Positions 1 to 8,460 of a DNA stretch of 37,015 nucleotides are shown piece by piece; the first letter of the stretch is position 1; each line of letters begins with the position of its first letter. Source of the stretch: Thermoflexus hugenholtzii JAD2 (GTDB lineage Bacteria; Chloroflexota; Anaerolineae; J036; Brachytrichaceae); the NCBI GenBank assembly GCA_945877855.1, contig CAMDWA010000027.1, forward strand, positions 1-37,015, in the 5' to 3' direction. The notes under the pieces are model-generated. The model was not told where the DNA came from, did no database searches, and saw only the letters and a list, made by a program, of their open reading frames with translations. The position numbers and the translations under genes were made by a program.

Positions 1-25
1 CTTCGACTGTTTTGTATACTGCGGG

Positions 26-86
26 GGGATGTTGTTCTTCTTTTTTTTCATACCCTCTGTTTTACTACAGGTTTGAACAACATCCC
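26..86. repeat. 12-bp inverted repeat downstream of the beta-helix gene
   Basis: GGGATGTTGTTC at 26-37 is the exact reverse complement of 75-86, with a 37-base spacer that includes a T-rich run. It lies just past the stop of the minus-strand gene ending at 102. It may be a weak terminator or the ends of a small element that truncated that gene. Nothing else is recognisable in 1-101. Confidence 0.5.
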
Positions 87-101
87 TACTTTTAGACTAA
101 A

Positions 102-704
102 CTACTGGACATAAGCATCTATCAGCGTAATTTCGCCACCTGCATATATGGCAGCACCATTCGTATCATGATAACCATTGGTGATGGTTAAGCCTTGGAT
201 GGTGGCCGAAAATGGGTTGCTAATATTAAGCACCCGCCCAGCCCCTTGCGCATCCAAAACAGTGGGGTTGGCAGCCGGGTTATAGGTTGTCCAGTTGGTT
301 GAGGTATAGCCACCTTTTAGGGTCAATTCTTGATTGATTTCTGCAACTGAAATCACGCTGACACCTGCACAATAGCCTGCTACTTTCACCGTGCCGCCGC
401 TGCTTGCCGCTGCAATTGCATCACGCACGGCTTGGGCGTCGGCGCTGCTAAACATGGTGGTGCCGTCATTATGGGTCGCAAAACACAGGTTGGCATAAAC
501 CACACTCATCTTGGCCTGTGGTGGGGCAGTTACCTTATCAGCCAATACCATGTTGATTGGCGCAGCAATATATTCTGACAACGCGCTTACACTGGGTGCA
601 TAAGCCAGACCACTTAGCCCAAGCGCAATGCTGAGGCATGTTCTGAGTGCGGTTGCAATCCTTGAGTGGCAGTAATATATGGCTGCAATAAAGTTAAATG
701 ACAT
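102..704 (-). CDS. Exported beta-helix-type surface protein, apparently truncated
   Basis: The 200-residue product has an N-terminal hydrophobic stretch ending near A-P-S-V-S-A (about residues 20-43), read as a signal peptide. A pectin-lyase-like start follows: a segment on amino acids spread over many columns (ADAQAVRDAIAAAS), a GGYTS motif, then the rungs TVLDAQGAGRVLNIS, ATIQGLTITNGY and GAAIYAGGEITL. In choice-of-anchor or polymorphic outer-membrane-type beta-helix proteins this leads into several hundred residues of repeats. Here the reading frame stops after about one rung, and the bases beyond the stop encode no further rungs in any frame I checked. It is either a decayed remnant or a short relative. 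No operon partner is visible; the EVE gene ends about 370 bp upstream on the same strand. Confidence 0.6.
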   Translation of the reverse strand: MSFNFIAAIYYCHSRIATALRTCLSIALGLSGLAYAPSVSALSEYIAAPINMVLADKVTAPPQAKMSVVYANLCFATHNDGTTMFSSADAQAVRDAIAAASSGGTVKVAGYCAGVSVISVAEINQELTLKGGYTSTNWTTYNPAANPTVLDAQGAGRVLNISNPFSATIQGLTITNGYHDTNGAAIYAGGEITLIDAYVQ

Positions 705-877
705 AGCCTTCCATTTTATCCTAAGCGGGTCAACTGCATATTAATAAATGTCGTAAATGTTGCAGGATTGCAAAAATAATATTAAATATTTCTCAACCAA
801 TCAATACTTTCGCCAAATTTTATTTTTTGCCCCAAAAATATAGTTTGTGTGCTTAATTTCGATAGGCAAGAGAATCC

Positions 878-975
878 GGAGGTTGAGGCTTTAGCCGGTT
901 ACTAACTCGGTCAAAGCCTATATTTATAGCCTTAAGCCTGAATTGGAGCATTAACCGGCTAAAGCCTCGGCCTCC
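878..975. repeat. 98-bp inverted-repeat element
   Basis: Arms of 24 bases at 878-901 and 952-975 match in 22 of 24 positions. The left arm begins GGAGGTTGAGGCTTTAGCC. The roughly 50-bp centre also carries GGTCAAAGCC and TAGCCTTAAGCC, variants of the same GGCTTTAGCC word. The element sits in the 368-bp gap between the beta-helix and EVE genes, which is otherwise AT-rich and holds no gene that I can support. It may be a small palindromic mobile or REP-like unit. Confidence 0.6.
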
Positions 976-1072
976 CAACGCTTTTCGTAAATTTAGGGGC
1001 ATTCCCAATTTCAAAATATATTGTCGAAGGTGTTGACCAATAAGAGCAATTTAAAAAAACACAATGCCAAAA

Positions 1073-1522
1073 TCACGCCATCTCTAGCAATCGCAATGCC
1101 GTTGCCTCGCTGACCGGCGTAACTGACAAGCGGTTGCCTTTGCGTATGATGATGAGGTCATCGGGTTGAAATTGTTGGCGCAAGGTTTCGAGGCTGATGA
1201 CATTGGCGAATTTTTCGACAAATTGCACCTTTACTGTCCACCAGCGTGGGGCGGCGAGGTTGCTTTTGGGGTCGTAATAGGTTGATCGCGGGTCAAATTG
1301 AGATGGGTCGGCGATATTGGCCTCGACGATTTTGCATAGCCCGGCAATGCCGATTGGTTCAACATTCGAGTGATAGAAAAATGCCAAGTCGCCAACACGG
1401 GCCGTTTGCAAAAAGTTGCGGGCTTGGTAATTTCGCACCCCATCCCAAATGGTTTCGTTAAAGCGTTGTAAATGGTCGATGCCAAAGACATCGGGTTCAG
1501 ATTTGAGTAGCCAATAATTCAT
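1073..1522 (-). CDS. EVE domain-containing protein
   Basis: The 149-residue protein is a complete stand-alone EVE domain (PUA-like fold, COG2947, Thyn1 family). It opens with the family signature M-N-Y-W-L-L-K-S-E-P and continues with W-D-G-V-R-N-Y-Q-A-R-N, F-F-Y-H-S-N and P-R-W-W-T-V-K-V. Members bind modified bases in DNA or RNA; the aromatic residues listed form the pocket in characterised relatives. The length is normal for the family. It follows the one-carbon enzyme gene on the same strand, separated by a word-repeat hairpin, so it may be transcribed separately. Its exact substrate cannot be read from sequence. Confidence 0.92.
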   Translation of the reverse strand: MNYWLLKSEPDVFGIDHLQRFNETIWDGVRNYQARNFLQTARVGDLAFFYHSNVEPIGIAGLCKIVEANIADPSQFDPRSTYYDPKSNLAAPRWWTVKVQFVEKFANVISLETLRQQFQPDDLIIIRKGNRLSVTPVSEATALRLLEMA

Positions 1523-1524
1523 AG

Positions 1525-1605
1525 AAGGATAAAGGATGAAGGATGAAGGATGAGGGATGAGGGATGTTTAAGATTCATCCTTCATCCTTCATCCTTCATC
1601 CTTTT
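1525..1605. repeat. Heptamer-word hairpin (GGATGAA)n
   Basis: The left arm (1525-1566) is about six tandem copies of GGATGAA/GGATGAG. After a 9-base loop, the right arm (1576-1605) is four tandem copies of the complement TTCATCC. It forms a stem of about 30 bp with a few G-T pairs. The right arm includes the TAA stop of the one-carbon enzyme gene. It may act as a transcription terminator between that gene and the EVE gene. Confidence 0.8.
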
Positions 1606-3487
1606 ACACGACACTTGTAATCAATTGCGCAACCACATCATAACGCCCAAATGCTGGGATGATATAGATGCCTTGAATGAGGTTGCGCAACTCGCCGATA
1701 ATCTCTTGAGCGATGAGGCGGCCCTCGGTGCGGGTTTTGTTGCCAGCGCGGCGCAGACGCTCGATGATGGCATCACCCATCACCACGCCCGGCACCTCGT
1801 TGCGAAAAAACTCGGCGTGATTGATGCTGGCTAAGGGCAAGATACCGGCGATGATGGGCAAGGTCAATTTGCCATATTGACGTTCATAAAAGGTTAAAAA
1901 TCGCTGGGCTTGCGCGGGATCAAACACCGGTTGGGTGAGCGCAAAATCGGCCCCGCTGTCGATTTTCTTTTTTAGCAATTTGGCCTCTTTCGCCATCGCT
2001 TCGTCGTCGGGTGGGGTTAAGTTCATGGCTACGCCCACATAAAACGAACACGGCGCACCAATGGCCGCGCCCGAACTTTCTTGCCCGTGATTAAATCGCT
2101 CTTTGACCAATTGCACCAAGCCAGTTGGCACAATATCGTGATGGTCGCTGGCTTCGGGGTAATCGCCGATACGGTTAGGGTCGCCCATGGTTACAAACAG
2201 GTTGCGAATGCTCAGCCCATGAGCGCCGAGCAGATCGGATTGCACTCGCAGCAAATTTCGCCCGCGCACCGGAAAATGTAGCACCGTTTCGATCCCGACA
2301 TGGTCTTGCACCCGCGCCGCCAAGGCCATGCCCGCCATCCGCATTCGCGCCATCGGGGCATCGGCAATGTCGAGCACGGTGGCTCCGGCATCTTTCAGCA
2401 CCCGCGCCGTTTGTTCAACTTCGCTGGTGTCGTAGCCCTTGGGTGGCTCAATTTCAATCGTAACCACAAATTTGCGTTGGGCCAGCGCTTGTGCCAATTG
2501 GGTTTGGGGCAGGGTTGAATGTTGAGCGTTGAGCGTTGAGAGTTGAGAGTGAACAACTTCCTCAACCCTTAACTCTGAACTCTTAACCCGAATATCGAGG
2601 GCGCGGCGCATGGCGGCGATGTGTTCGGGCGTGGTGCCACAGCAGCCGCCGACAAGGGCGCAACCAGCATCGATAAAGCGGTTGGCGTAGTCGCCAAAAT
2701 AAGTGGGGGTGGCCGGATACATTAAGCGGCTGCCGCGTTGTTCGGGGAAGCCTGCGTTGGGCATGGCTGACAAAAGCGGCAATTTTTCGCCCGCCGGCAC
2801 TTTGGCCTGAAATGCCAAGGCCATGTGTTCGATCACATCTAACATGCGTTGTGGGCCGGTTGAGCAATTGGCCCCTACCGCATCGGCCCCCAATTCACGC
2901 AGCCGCAGCGCCACATCGGCGGGTGAATGGCCGGTCCAGGTGCGGTTGTCGCGCCCAAAGGTCATGTGGGCCAGAATGGGCAAATTGCACACGTCACGGG
3001 CGGCGCGAAAAGCTTGCTCGATTTCGCCCAGGTCAACCATCGTTTCAAGCACAATCACATCGACCCCAGCTTGGGCCAAGGCTGCAATTTGCTCGCGAAA
3101 AGCGTCGTAGGCTTCGGCGGGTTTGACTGAACCCAGCGGCGCAAGGCTGATCCCCAGTGGCCCAACCGATCCCGCCACAAAGGCTTGCCGCCCAGCCCGA
3201 TGAATGGCCTCACGTGCCAAGCGCACCCCAGCCGCATTGACGGCGGCAATGTCGGCATTGTGGCCGAGTTGTTGCAGCCGGTAACGATTGGCCCCAAAGG
3301 TGTTGGTTTCGATGACATCGGCCCCAGCCACTGCATAGGCATGATGAATATCGCTGATGAGTTGTGGGCGCGACAGGTTGAGCAGGTCAAAAGGCTCATC
3401 AAAACTTACGCCACGCGCGTGGATTTGGGTGCCCATTGCGCCATCTAACAATAACGGGCGGGTGCGAAGATGCGATAAGAAGTCCAT
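1604..3487 (-). CDS. Bifunctional homocysteine S-methyltransferase / methylenetetrahydrofolate reductase
   Basis: The 627-residue protein has two catalytic halves. Residues 1 to about 295 are a homocysteine S-methyltransferase domain: LLLDGAMGTQ at the start, an early N-T-F-G-A-N motif, GANCSTGP, and the zinc-binding GGCCGTTPEHI near residue 282. Residues from about 335 to the end are a MetF-type TIM barrel (VTIEIEPPKGYD, NLFVTMGDPNRIGDYP, FALTQPVFD, PIIAGILP). The fusion resembles Bacillus YitJ and couples methyl-THF production to methionine synthesis without cobalamin; the methyl donor is inferred. The linker at about residues 300-325 (rich in S, L, V, E) is encoded by a word-repeat hairpin. 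The start is at the first Met before FLSHLRTRP. An SbcD-like gene lies upstream. Confidence 0.93.
   Translation of the reverse strand: MDFLSHLRTRPLLLDGAMGTQIHARGVSFDEPFDLLNLSRPQLISDIHHAYAVAGADVIETNTFGANRYRLQQLGHNADIAAVNAAGVRLAREAIHRAGRQAFVAGSVGPLGISLAPLGSVKPAEAYDAFREQIAALAQAGVDVIVLETMVDLGEIEQAFRAARDVCNLPILAHMTFGRDNRTWTGHSPADVALRLRELGADAVGANCSTGPQRMLDVIEHMALAFQAKVPAGEKLPLLSAMPNAGFPEQRGSRLMYPATPTYFGDYANRFIDAGCALVGGCCGTTPEHIAAMRRALDIRVKSSELRVEEVVHSQLSTLNAQHSTLPQTQLAQALAQRKFVVTIEIEPPKGYDTSEVEQTARVLKDAGATVLDIADAPMARMRMAGMALAARVQDHVGIETVLHFPVRGRNLLRVQSDLLGAHGLSIRNLFVTMGDPNRIGDYPEASDHHDIVPTGLVQLVKERFNHGQESSGAAIGAPCSFYVGVAMNLTPPDDEAMAKEAKLLKKKIDSGADFALTQPVFDPAQAQRFLTFYERQYGKLTLPIIAGILPLASINHAEFFRNEVPGVVMGDAIIERLRRAGNKTRTEGRLIAQEIIGELRNLIQGIYIIPAFGRYDVVAQLITSVV
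2514..2588. repeat. In-frame word-repeat hairpin inside the one-carbon enzyme gene
   Basis: The left side has tandem heptamers of the form GTTGAGC/GTTGAGA. The right side (from about 2558) carries complementary heptamers (TTAACCC, TCTGAAC). It is the same construction as the intergenic word hairpins of this window. It adds about 25 codons without a stop at the junction of the two catalytic domains, where an insertion is least harmful. Confidence 0.7.
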
Positions 3488-3500
3488 ACGTTTATTTTAA

Positions 3501-3595
3501 TGACAAGGTTGAGAGGATGAGGGGGTGAGTGGGTGAGTGGGTGACAGGGTGACGAGGTGATTTAATTCACCCTGTCACCCCCTCACCTTGTCACA
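3501..3595. repeat. Octamer-word hairpin (GGTGAGTG)n
   Basis: The left side carries tandem octamers GGTGAGTG, GGTGAGTG, GGTGACAG, GGTGACGA. After TTTAAT, the right side (3567-3595) carries the complementary octamers with the same period of 8. The right arm contains the last codons (Val-Thr-Arg) and TGA stop of the SbcD-like gene. It lies between that gene and the one-carbon enzyme gene. Confidence 0.75.
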
Positions 3596-4827
3596 TCTTC
3601 GCCCAACACCTCTTTTGCCAATTGCAAAAGCTCATTGGCGCGGTCTTGGGGAATGTTTTTGCTGATGAAATAGGCATCAAGCAATTCGATGGGGGATTTG
3701 GCTTCGGGGTTGGCGATGCCGATGCGGGTGCGGTTATCACGTTGCACCTCACGCGCAATGCCAGCCACAAATTTGGCCGCACTCAGGGCATTTTCGACAT
3801 CTTTGGGTTTAAAATGAATTTCTTGTGGCCCATTGAGTTTGACCCGCACTCGCACCACCGCATCAGCGACATCATGGCGCTCAATCGCCCTCAACACGGC
3901 TTCGGTCGGCGATTCGCCGTCTGCGGTGGCATCGACATCAATGGTGAGAAAACGCCGCACCTTGACCGGTATAAATTGCCAAGTGGTGTTGCCACGTTGT
4001 AAATTGATCCAACAAAAGCCTTTGTGTTCGCGTTCTTCGCCAAAATCGATGCGCTCAAGGCTGCCCGCATACACAATCGGCGGTTTTTGCTCGGCGTTTA
4101 GGCTTTGGTGTTTGTGAATGTGGCCGAGGGCGACATAATCGATATTGGGATGCGACAACGCGGCAATGCTAATCACTGCGTCACGGCCCACCATCACCCC
4201 GCGCTCAGAGCCAAAGGTGGCCCCGCTGACGGTGAAGTGCCCGGTTAAGATGAGTGGCAAAGTCGGATCGGCCTCTTTTGCCAAGCGCTGAATTTCTTCT
4301 TCGACCAGTTTCTCAAGTTCGCGGTCAAGTTGCTCAACATTCATACGCCGATAATTGCCATCTTCATCGAGTTGTATCAGGCGTGAGCGCAGCGGCCAAG
4401 GCACGGTTGCTACTTGCACTACCCCGCGTTTGGTTTGAATGCGGTGTAGCTGCTCGCGTGAGCCGACGATGACGTTTGGCACATCGAGCGTGCGAAAGAC
4501 ATCGAGACTATTGGCGCGTTTGTCCATCAGCGGCATGTCGTGGTTGCCCACCAGTGCCACCATTGGTAAATTGGCCCGTGATAATCGCATAATTTGCCGA
4601 CCAAATTCACGCAAGTAGGTTGGGTTGGGGTCGCGGGTTTTAAAAGCATCGCCCGCAAAAACAACCAAATCTGCGTCATTTTCCAAGGCATAATCCACAA
4701 TCTCTTTAAGCCGCCTAATAAAATCGAGCACCCGTTCATTCACCCCGGTTTTGGGGTCAATCTGCCCATAGTTCTCCATCCCGATATGTAAATCGGCAAA
4801 ATGTAATACTCGTATCGCTTCAGCCAT
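3583..4827 (-). CDS. sbcD: SbcD/Mre11-like DNA repair exonuclease
   Basis: The 414-residue protein has the calcineurin-like metallophosphoesterase motifs in order: HFADLHIG (metal Asp/His), VVFAGDAFKTRDP, LVGNHDMPL, TGHFTVSG and ALGHIHKHQ. A C-terminal cap-like region follows. Relatives are the nuclease subunit of the SbcCD/Mre11-Rad50 complex, which opens DNA hairpins and processes ends. The ATPase partner SbcC is not in this window. The C-terminal five codons run into the octamer hairpin. The start ATG is the first in frame and precedes the conserved IRVLHFADLH strand. The name sbcD is by family; it could also be a YhaO-like paralogue. Confidence 0.85.
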   Translation of the reverse strand: MAEAIRVLHFADLHIGMENYGQIDPKTGVNERVLDFIRRLKEIVDYALENDADLVVFAGDAFKTRDPNPTYLREFGRQIMRLSRANLPMVALVGNHDMPLMDKRANSLDVFRTLDVPNVIVGSREQLHRIQTKRGVVQVATVPWPLRSRLIQLDEDGNYRRMNVEQLDRELEKLVEEEIQRLAKEADPTLPLILTGHFTVSGATFGSERGVMVGRDAVISIAALSHPNIDYVALGHIHKHQSLNAEQKPPIVYAGSLERIDFGEEREHKGFCWINLQRGNTTWQFIPVKVRRFLTIDVDATADGESPTEAVLRAIERHDVADAVVRVRVKLNGPQEIHFKPKDVENALSAAKFVAGIAREVQRDNRTRIGIANPEAKSPIELLDAYFISKNIPQDRANELLQLAKEVLGEDVTR

Positions 4828-4840
4828 CGCTATGCATTTT

Positions 4841-4966
4841 AGTGGAAAGTGGAAAGTGGAAAGTGGAAAGTGGCGGGGAGGGGCAGGGGGCAGGTGGAAA
4901 GTTTTTCACTTAGGACTTAGCACTTTTTACTTTCCACTTTTCACTTGCCACTTGCCCTTGCCCCTT
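4841..4966. repeat. Heptamer-word hairpin (GTGGAAA)n
   Basis: From 4841 there are five tandem copies of the heptamer AGTGGAA, then a G-rich spacer. From about 4906 there are complementary heptamers (CACTTAG, GACTTAG, CACTTTT, CACTTGC) ending at a C-rich stretch. It fills most of the 217-bp gap between the divergent SbcD-like gene and cytochrome oxidase subunit III, so promoters of both genes must lie next to it. Confidence 0.75.
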
Positions 4967-5044
4967 CTTTGTGACATTCCTCCGGCTAATGCCTGCTCAT
5001 CTTCATAGGCATACAATCAAATATTGATACAATTGGCTTGATTT

Positions 5045-5662
5045 ATGAATACTCCCTCATCCTTGCATAATGACTCGCATGACTCGGTTCACGGTGAGTT
5101 ATCGCTTTCAGAAGGCAATCGCAAATTTGGTATTTGGTTGTTTCTTAGCTCCGAACTGCTCATATTTATGGGTTTGATCGCTGGGTTGCTATTGGTAAAA
5201 CGTGGTGCTGAAGAATGGCCGCATTTTGAAGGCCCGACGTTTTATTTGGTCAGTATCAACACCTTGGTGTTGCTGTTCAGCAGCTTGACGGTGGTGCTTG
5301 GTATCGATGCTATTAAACTTGGCAATGTCAAAAAATTATCTTTATATATTGGGATCAGCGCGCTTTTGGGGCTGGTGTTTTTAGGTGGGCAAGCGGTTGA
5401 ATATACCAATTTGATTGTTGGCGAAGGGCATGGTTATGCCGATGACCCATTTGGCGCGGCATTTTTTACATTGACCGGTTTTCACGGTTTGCACGTGTTG
5501 GTTGGGGTCATTTGGGCGTTGGCAATTTTGAATCGTGCTAACGCTGGGGTATTTAAGTCTAACAATTACACTACCATCGAGATGTTTGGTTTGTTTTGGC
5601 ACTTTGTTGACCTCGTGTGGATTGTAATTTTTACCGTTGTATATCTCCTTAACTTTAAATAG
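5045..5662 (+). CDS. ctaE: Cytochrome c oxidase subunit III (heme-copper oxidase)
   Basis: The 205-residue integral membrane protein has five predicted helices: about 28-50, 65-90, 97-117, 135-160 and 180-203. It carries the COX3 signatures KFGIWLFLSSELLIFMGLI near the N-terminus, AFFTLTGFHGLHVLVG and a C-terminal FWHFVDLVWIVIF. It is the short five-helix form common in bacteria. The subunit IV gene follows after 2 bases, so the pair is co-transcribed. No subunit I or II is adjacent; those in this window lie 23 kb away and are of ba3 type, which normally lacks subunit III. No strong ribosome-binding site precedes the ATG. Confidence 0.93.
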   Translation: MNTPSSLHNDSHDSVHGELSLSEGNRKFGIWLFLSSELLIFMGLIAGLLLVKRGAEEWPHFEGPTFYLVSINTLVLLFSSLTVVLGIDAIKLGNVKKLSLYIGISALLGLVFLGGQAVEYTNLIVGEGHGYADDPFGAAFFTLTGFHGLHVLVGVIWALAILNRANAGVFKSNNYTTIEMFGLFWHFVDLVWIVIFTVVYLLNFK

Positions 5663-5664
5663 AC

Positions 5665-5955
5665 ATGTCATCATCAACTGAAACCACCCCCGGCCACGCC
5701 GAGCACAAACACGTTGACCCAAAGCGGGTTTTTGTTATTTTGTTGGTTGCGACAATTATCGAAATTTTATTGGCCTTGTTTAAGGTCACGCCAGCCGTTT
5801 CGATGCCGTTGTTGTTGGCATTGAGCTTTGTCAAAGCCGCATTGGTTGCGCTTTATTTTATGCATTTGCGCTACGAAAAACTAATCTATGGCATTGCGTT
5901 TATTGCCCCATCGCTTTTTGCCTTGATGTTAATTGTATTGATTTCGCTGGCATAA
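5665..5955 (+). CDS. Cytochrome c oxidase subunit IV (prokaryotic COX4/CyoD type)
   Basis: The 96-residue protein has a polar N-terminus with His-rich GHAEHKHVDPKRVF, then three hydrophobic helices (about 22-40, 45-65, 72-95) with FVKAALVALYFMHLRYE between the second and third. That F-M-H-L segment is typical of prokaryotic subunit IV. The gene starts 2 bases after subunit III ends, which implies coupled translation. It helps assemble or stabilise the oxidase; it carries no cofactor ligands. A terminator follows directly. Confidence 0.88.
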   Translation: MSSSTETTPGHAEHKHVDPKRVFVILLVATIIEILLALFKVTPAVSMPLLLALSFVKAALVALYFMHLRYEKLIYGIAFIAPSLFALMLIVLISLA

Positions 5956-5961
5956 TAAATT

Positions 5962-6010
5962 TACAACAAAAAAGCCCGCCGCATGTCATGCGGCGGGCTT
6001 TTTTGTTGTA
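5962..6010. terminator. Bidirectional rho-independent terminator
   Basis: A perfect 24-bp inverted repeat has core AAGCCCGCCGCATG and its complement, flanked by A and T runs on either side. It lies between the convergent subunit IV gene and lepA, 6 bp after the subunit IV stop. The stem is GC-rich and followed by a T run on both strands, so it should stop transcription from either side. Confidence 0.92.
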
Positions 6011-6017
6011 ACTAAAC

Positions 6018-6043
6018 AATAGCGATTTCGGCGAAAACCTCTT
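6018..6043 (-). repeat. Single-arm copy of the GCCGAwwTC tip motif
   Basis: Read on the minus strand this is GAGGTTTTCGCCGAAATCGC followed by TATTG. It matches the tip of the hairpins at 16733, 28232 and 32398 (AGGTTTT-GCCGAwwTCaCTAT). The complementary arm is absent; the terminator hairpin follows instead. It lies just downstream of the lepA stop. Confidence 0.5.
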
Positions 6044-6055
6044 TGCTTTTAGCTT

Positions 6056-7858
6056 TTAGTCCTCTAATTTCAACATCGCCATAAAGGCTTCTTGCGGAAT
6101 TTCGACGCTGCCGACCATCTTCATCCGCTTTTTGCCTTCTTTTTGTTTTTCGAGCAATTTGCGTTTGCGGGTGATGTCGCCACCGTAACACTTGGCCAAC
6201 ACGTCTTTACGCATGGCACGCACCGTTTCACGTGCAATCACCTTTGCGCCAATGGCGGCCTGAATCGGCACTTCGAACATTTGGCGCGGGATGACATCCT
6301 TCATCTTCTTGGTCAATTGTGAGCCTTTGTGTTGGGCGGCATCACGATGCACAATCATGGCGAGCGAGTCGAGCGGGTCGCCGTTAATCAAAATATCCAT
6401 CTTGACCAATTCACCAGTGCGATAGTTGTCGAATTGATAATCGAGCGAGGCATAGCCCTTTGAAATGCTCTTGAGCTTGTCATAAAAATCGACGATCAAC
6501 TCAGCCAATGGCAACTGATAGCTCAACACTACCCGCTCGGTGTCGAGATATTCCATGTTGACACTGATCCCGCGTCGCTTGATGACCAAATCCATAATCG
6601 CGCCAATATGCTCTTTGGGGGTAAAAATTTGAATTTTCATCCAAGGCTCGCGCATTTCCTCAAGCTTTGATGGGTCGGGCATGTCGGACGGGCGGTCGAG
6701 TGTGATGACTTCACCATTTGACAATACCGCTTCATATTCTACGCTGGGGGCCGTTACCACCACATCAAGGTCATACTCACGCTCAAGCCGCTCTTGAATG
6801 ATTTCCATGTGAAACATTCCCAAAAATCCGACGCGATAGCCGAAGCCGAGCGCGGTTGAGCTTTCAGGCGAGAATGTCAATGCGGCATCGTTCAGTTGTA
6901 GCTTGTCGAGGGCATCGCGTAATAGCGGGTAATCGTCGGTATAGGTGGGGTAAATGCCTGCAAATACCATCGGTTTGGCCGGTTTATAGCCGACTAATGG
7001 TTCCACTGGGTTCATGGCATCGATCAGGGTATCACCAACCCGACATTCACGCACACTTTTAAACCCAGTTGCAATATAGCCTACTTGGCCCGCCAAGATT
7101 TCGCTGGTTGCAAACATGCGCGGGTTAAACGCCCCAATTTCAATCGAACCAAATGTGGCCCCAGTTGCCGACATTTTTAGCTTGGTTTTGGCAGTGATGG
7201 CCCCATTAATGACACGGGCGTAGGCAATAACACCCTTATAAGCGTCATAATGTGAGTCAAATACTAAGGCTTGCAATGGTGCGGCTACACTGCCTTTTGG
7301 GGGGGGCACATCACGCACCACCCGCTCTAATACATCTCGAATCCCGATACCGGCTTTGGCCGAGATACACAAAATTTCTTCTGGCACATCGCCCAGCAAA
7401 TTGCTTACTTCTTTGGCCACCTCTTCGGGGCGGGCGTGTGGCAGGTCTATTTTGTTGATGACGGGGATGACGTGCAAGTTGGCTTCGAGCGCCAAATATA
7501 GGTTAGCCAAGGTTTGCGCCTCGACACCTTGCGAGGCATCGACGACCAATAATGCGCCTTCGCAGGCATTTAAAGCGCGGCTGACCTCATAGGTAAAATC
7601 GACATGACCGGGGGTGTCGATGAGGTTGATCTCGTATTCGAGGCCATCTTTGGCTGTGTAGTTCATGCGCACAGCCGATGCCTTGATGGTAACGCCTTTT
7701 TCGCGCTCCAAGTCCATCGAATCGAGCAATTGTTCTTGCATTTCGCGGCGGGTGACTGTGCCGGTTGCCTCAAGCAAACGGTCGGCCAAGGTCGATTTGC
7801 CATGATCTACGTGCGCAATAATGCAAAAGTTTCGTATACGTTCAAGCGAATGTGTCAT
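6056..7858 (-). CDS. lepA: Elongation factor 4 (LepA)
   Basis: The 600-residue translational GTPase has normal LepA length. The G-domain motifs are AHVDHGKST (P-loop), [12 protein letters not shown] (switch I), DTPGHVDF (switch II) and NKIDLP. Beta-barrel domain II and EF-G-like domains follow, then the LepA-specific C-terminal domain with [33 protein letters not shown] and [17 protein letters not shown]. It binds the ribosome and promotes back-translocation or rescue under stress. It is monocistronic here. The start ATG before [10 protein letters not shown] matches other LepA proteins. The 184-bp gap to the divergent cupin gene holds both promoters, but I could not fix them. Confidence 0.98.
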   Translation of the reverse strand: MTHSLERIRNFCIIAHVDHGKSTLADRLLEATGTVTRREMQEQLLDSMDLEREKGVTIKASAVRMNYTAKDGLEYEINLIDTPGHVDFTYEVSRALNACEGALLVVDASQGVEAQTLANLYLALEANLHVIPVINKIDLPHARPEEVAKEVSNLLGDVPEEILCISAKAGIGIRDVLERVVRDVPPPKGSVAAPLQALVFDSHYDAYKGVIAYARVINGAITAKTKLKMSATGATFGSIEIGAFNPRMFATSEILAGQVGYIATGFKSVRECRVGDTLIDAMNPVEPLVGYKPAKPMVFAGIYPTYTDDYPLLRDALDKLQLNDAALTFSPESSTALGFGYRVGFLGMFHMEIIQERLEREYDLDVVVTAPSVEYEAVLSNGEVITLDRPSDMPDPSKLEEMREPWMKIQIFTPKEHIGAIMDLVIKRRGISVNMEYLDTERVVLSYQLPLAELIVDFYDKLKSISKGYASLDYQFDNYRTGELVKMDILINGDPLDSLAMIVHRDAAQHKGSQLTKKMKDVIPRQMFEVPIQAAIGAKVIARETVRAMRKDVLAKCYGGDITRKRKLLEKQKEGKKRMKMVGSVEIPQEAFMAMLKLED

Positions 7859-8042
7859 TAAGTTTGTCCAGTAATTTCGTTAAGTGCGTAAAAATCGCGG
7901 CGGACATTATAAGTTGATTGGCTGACACGTTGCTTAGGACTTGTAAAATGCTCATTGTCATCGGCCTGCAAAGATTAATAATCACCCACATGACGGGGGG
8001 AATTTATGCAAGAAAGTGTTAAATTTTTGGTGCAACTAAATA

Positions 8043-8366
8043 ATGAATACTTACAATCTACTCGAAAATATTATTTTTAACGAAACCCAACCCCATGCTG
8101 AACCATTGCAAGTGGATAAACATGGGCGGGTATTGCGTTTTGCGCTAGAGCCGCAACAAGAAGTAAAACGTCACAACTCGCCTCATTCGCCTGTCAATAT
8201 TGTTGTGCTAAAGGGGCAAGGCATGTTTGCAGGGGGTGATGGCGTTGAGCATTTGCTTGGCCCCAATCAATTGCTCGTCATTGCGCCGGGTGAAATGCAT
8301 CACATTCGTTCGCTCGACGAAGATTTGGTGTTTTTGGTGATATTGCACGGTGTGTTGCCCCATTAA
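8043..8366 (+). CDS. Small cupin domain protein
   Basis: The 107-residue protein is a single cupin barrel. Motif 1 is degenerate (QEVKRHNSPHSPVNIVVLKGQGMF). Motif 2 is NQLLVIAPGEMHHIRS, with the P-G-x-x-H turn. Two His in HNSPHS and the late His can bind a metal. Substrate and reaction are unknown; similar proteins sense or bind small ligands. The ATG has no evident Shine-Dalgarno sequence. The next gene starts about 95 bp downstream on the same strand, after a stretch with a CACAAAG repeat, so co-transcription is possible. Confidence 0.75.
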   Translation: MNTYNLLENIIFNETQPHAEPLQVDKHGRVLRFALEPQQEVKRHNSPHSPVNIVVLKGQGMFAGGDGVEHLLGPNQLLVIAPGEMHHIRSLDEDLVFLVILHGVLPH

Positions 8367-8460
8367 AATTAAATAGATGCAAACCTTTCACCCCGAAGCA
8401 CACAAAGCACTCAAAGATTTGCGCCAAAAAACTGAACCTCGGTTAACATCAGCTTTTAAA

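Noticed and set aside
2812-3126. Plus-strand reading frames antisense to the one-carbon enzyme gene
   Set aside because: They lie over a strongly conserved enzyme, have no recognised domain and follow from GC-rich codon bias.
1073-4827. EVE protein plus SbcD-like nuclease as a defence island
   Set aside because: Both are common housekeeping families, separated by a metabolic gene and hairpins. No restriction, toxin or other defence gene is near.
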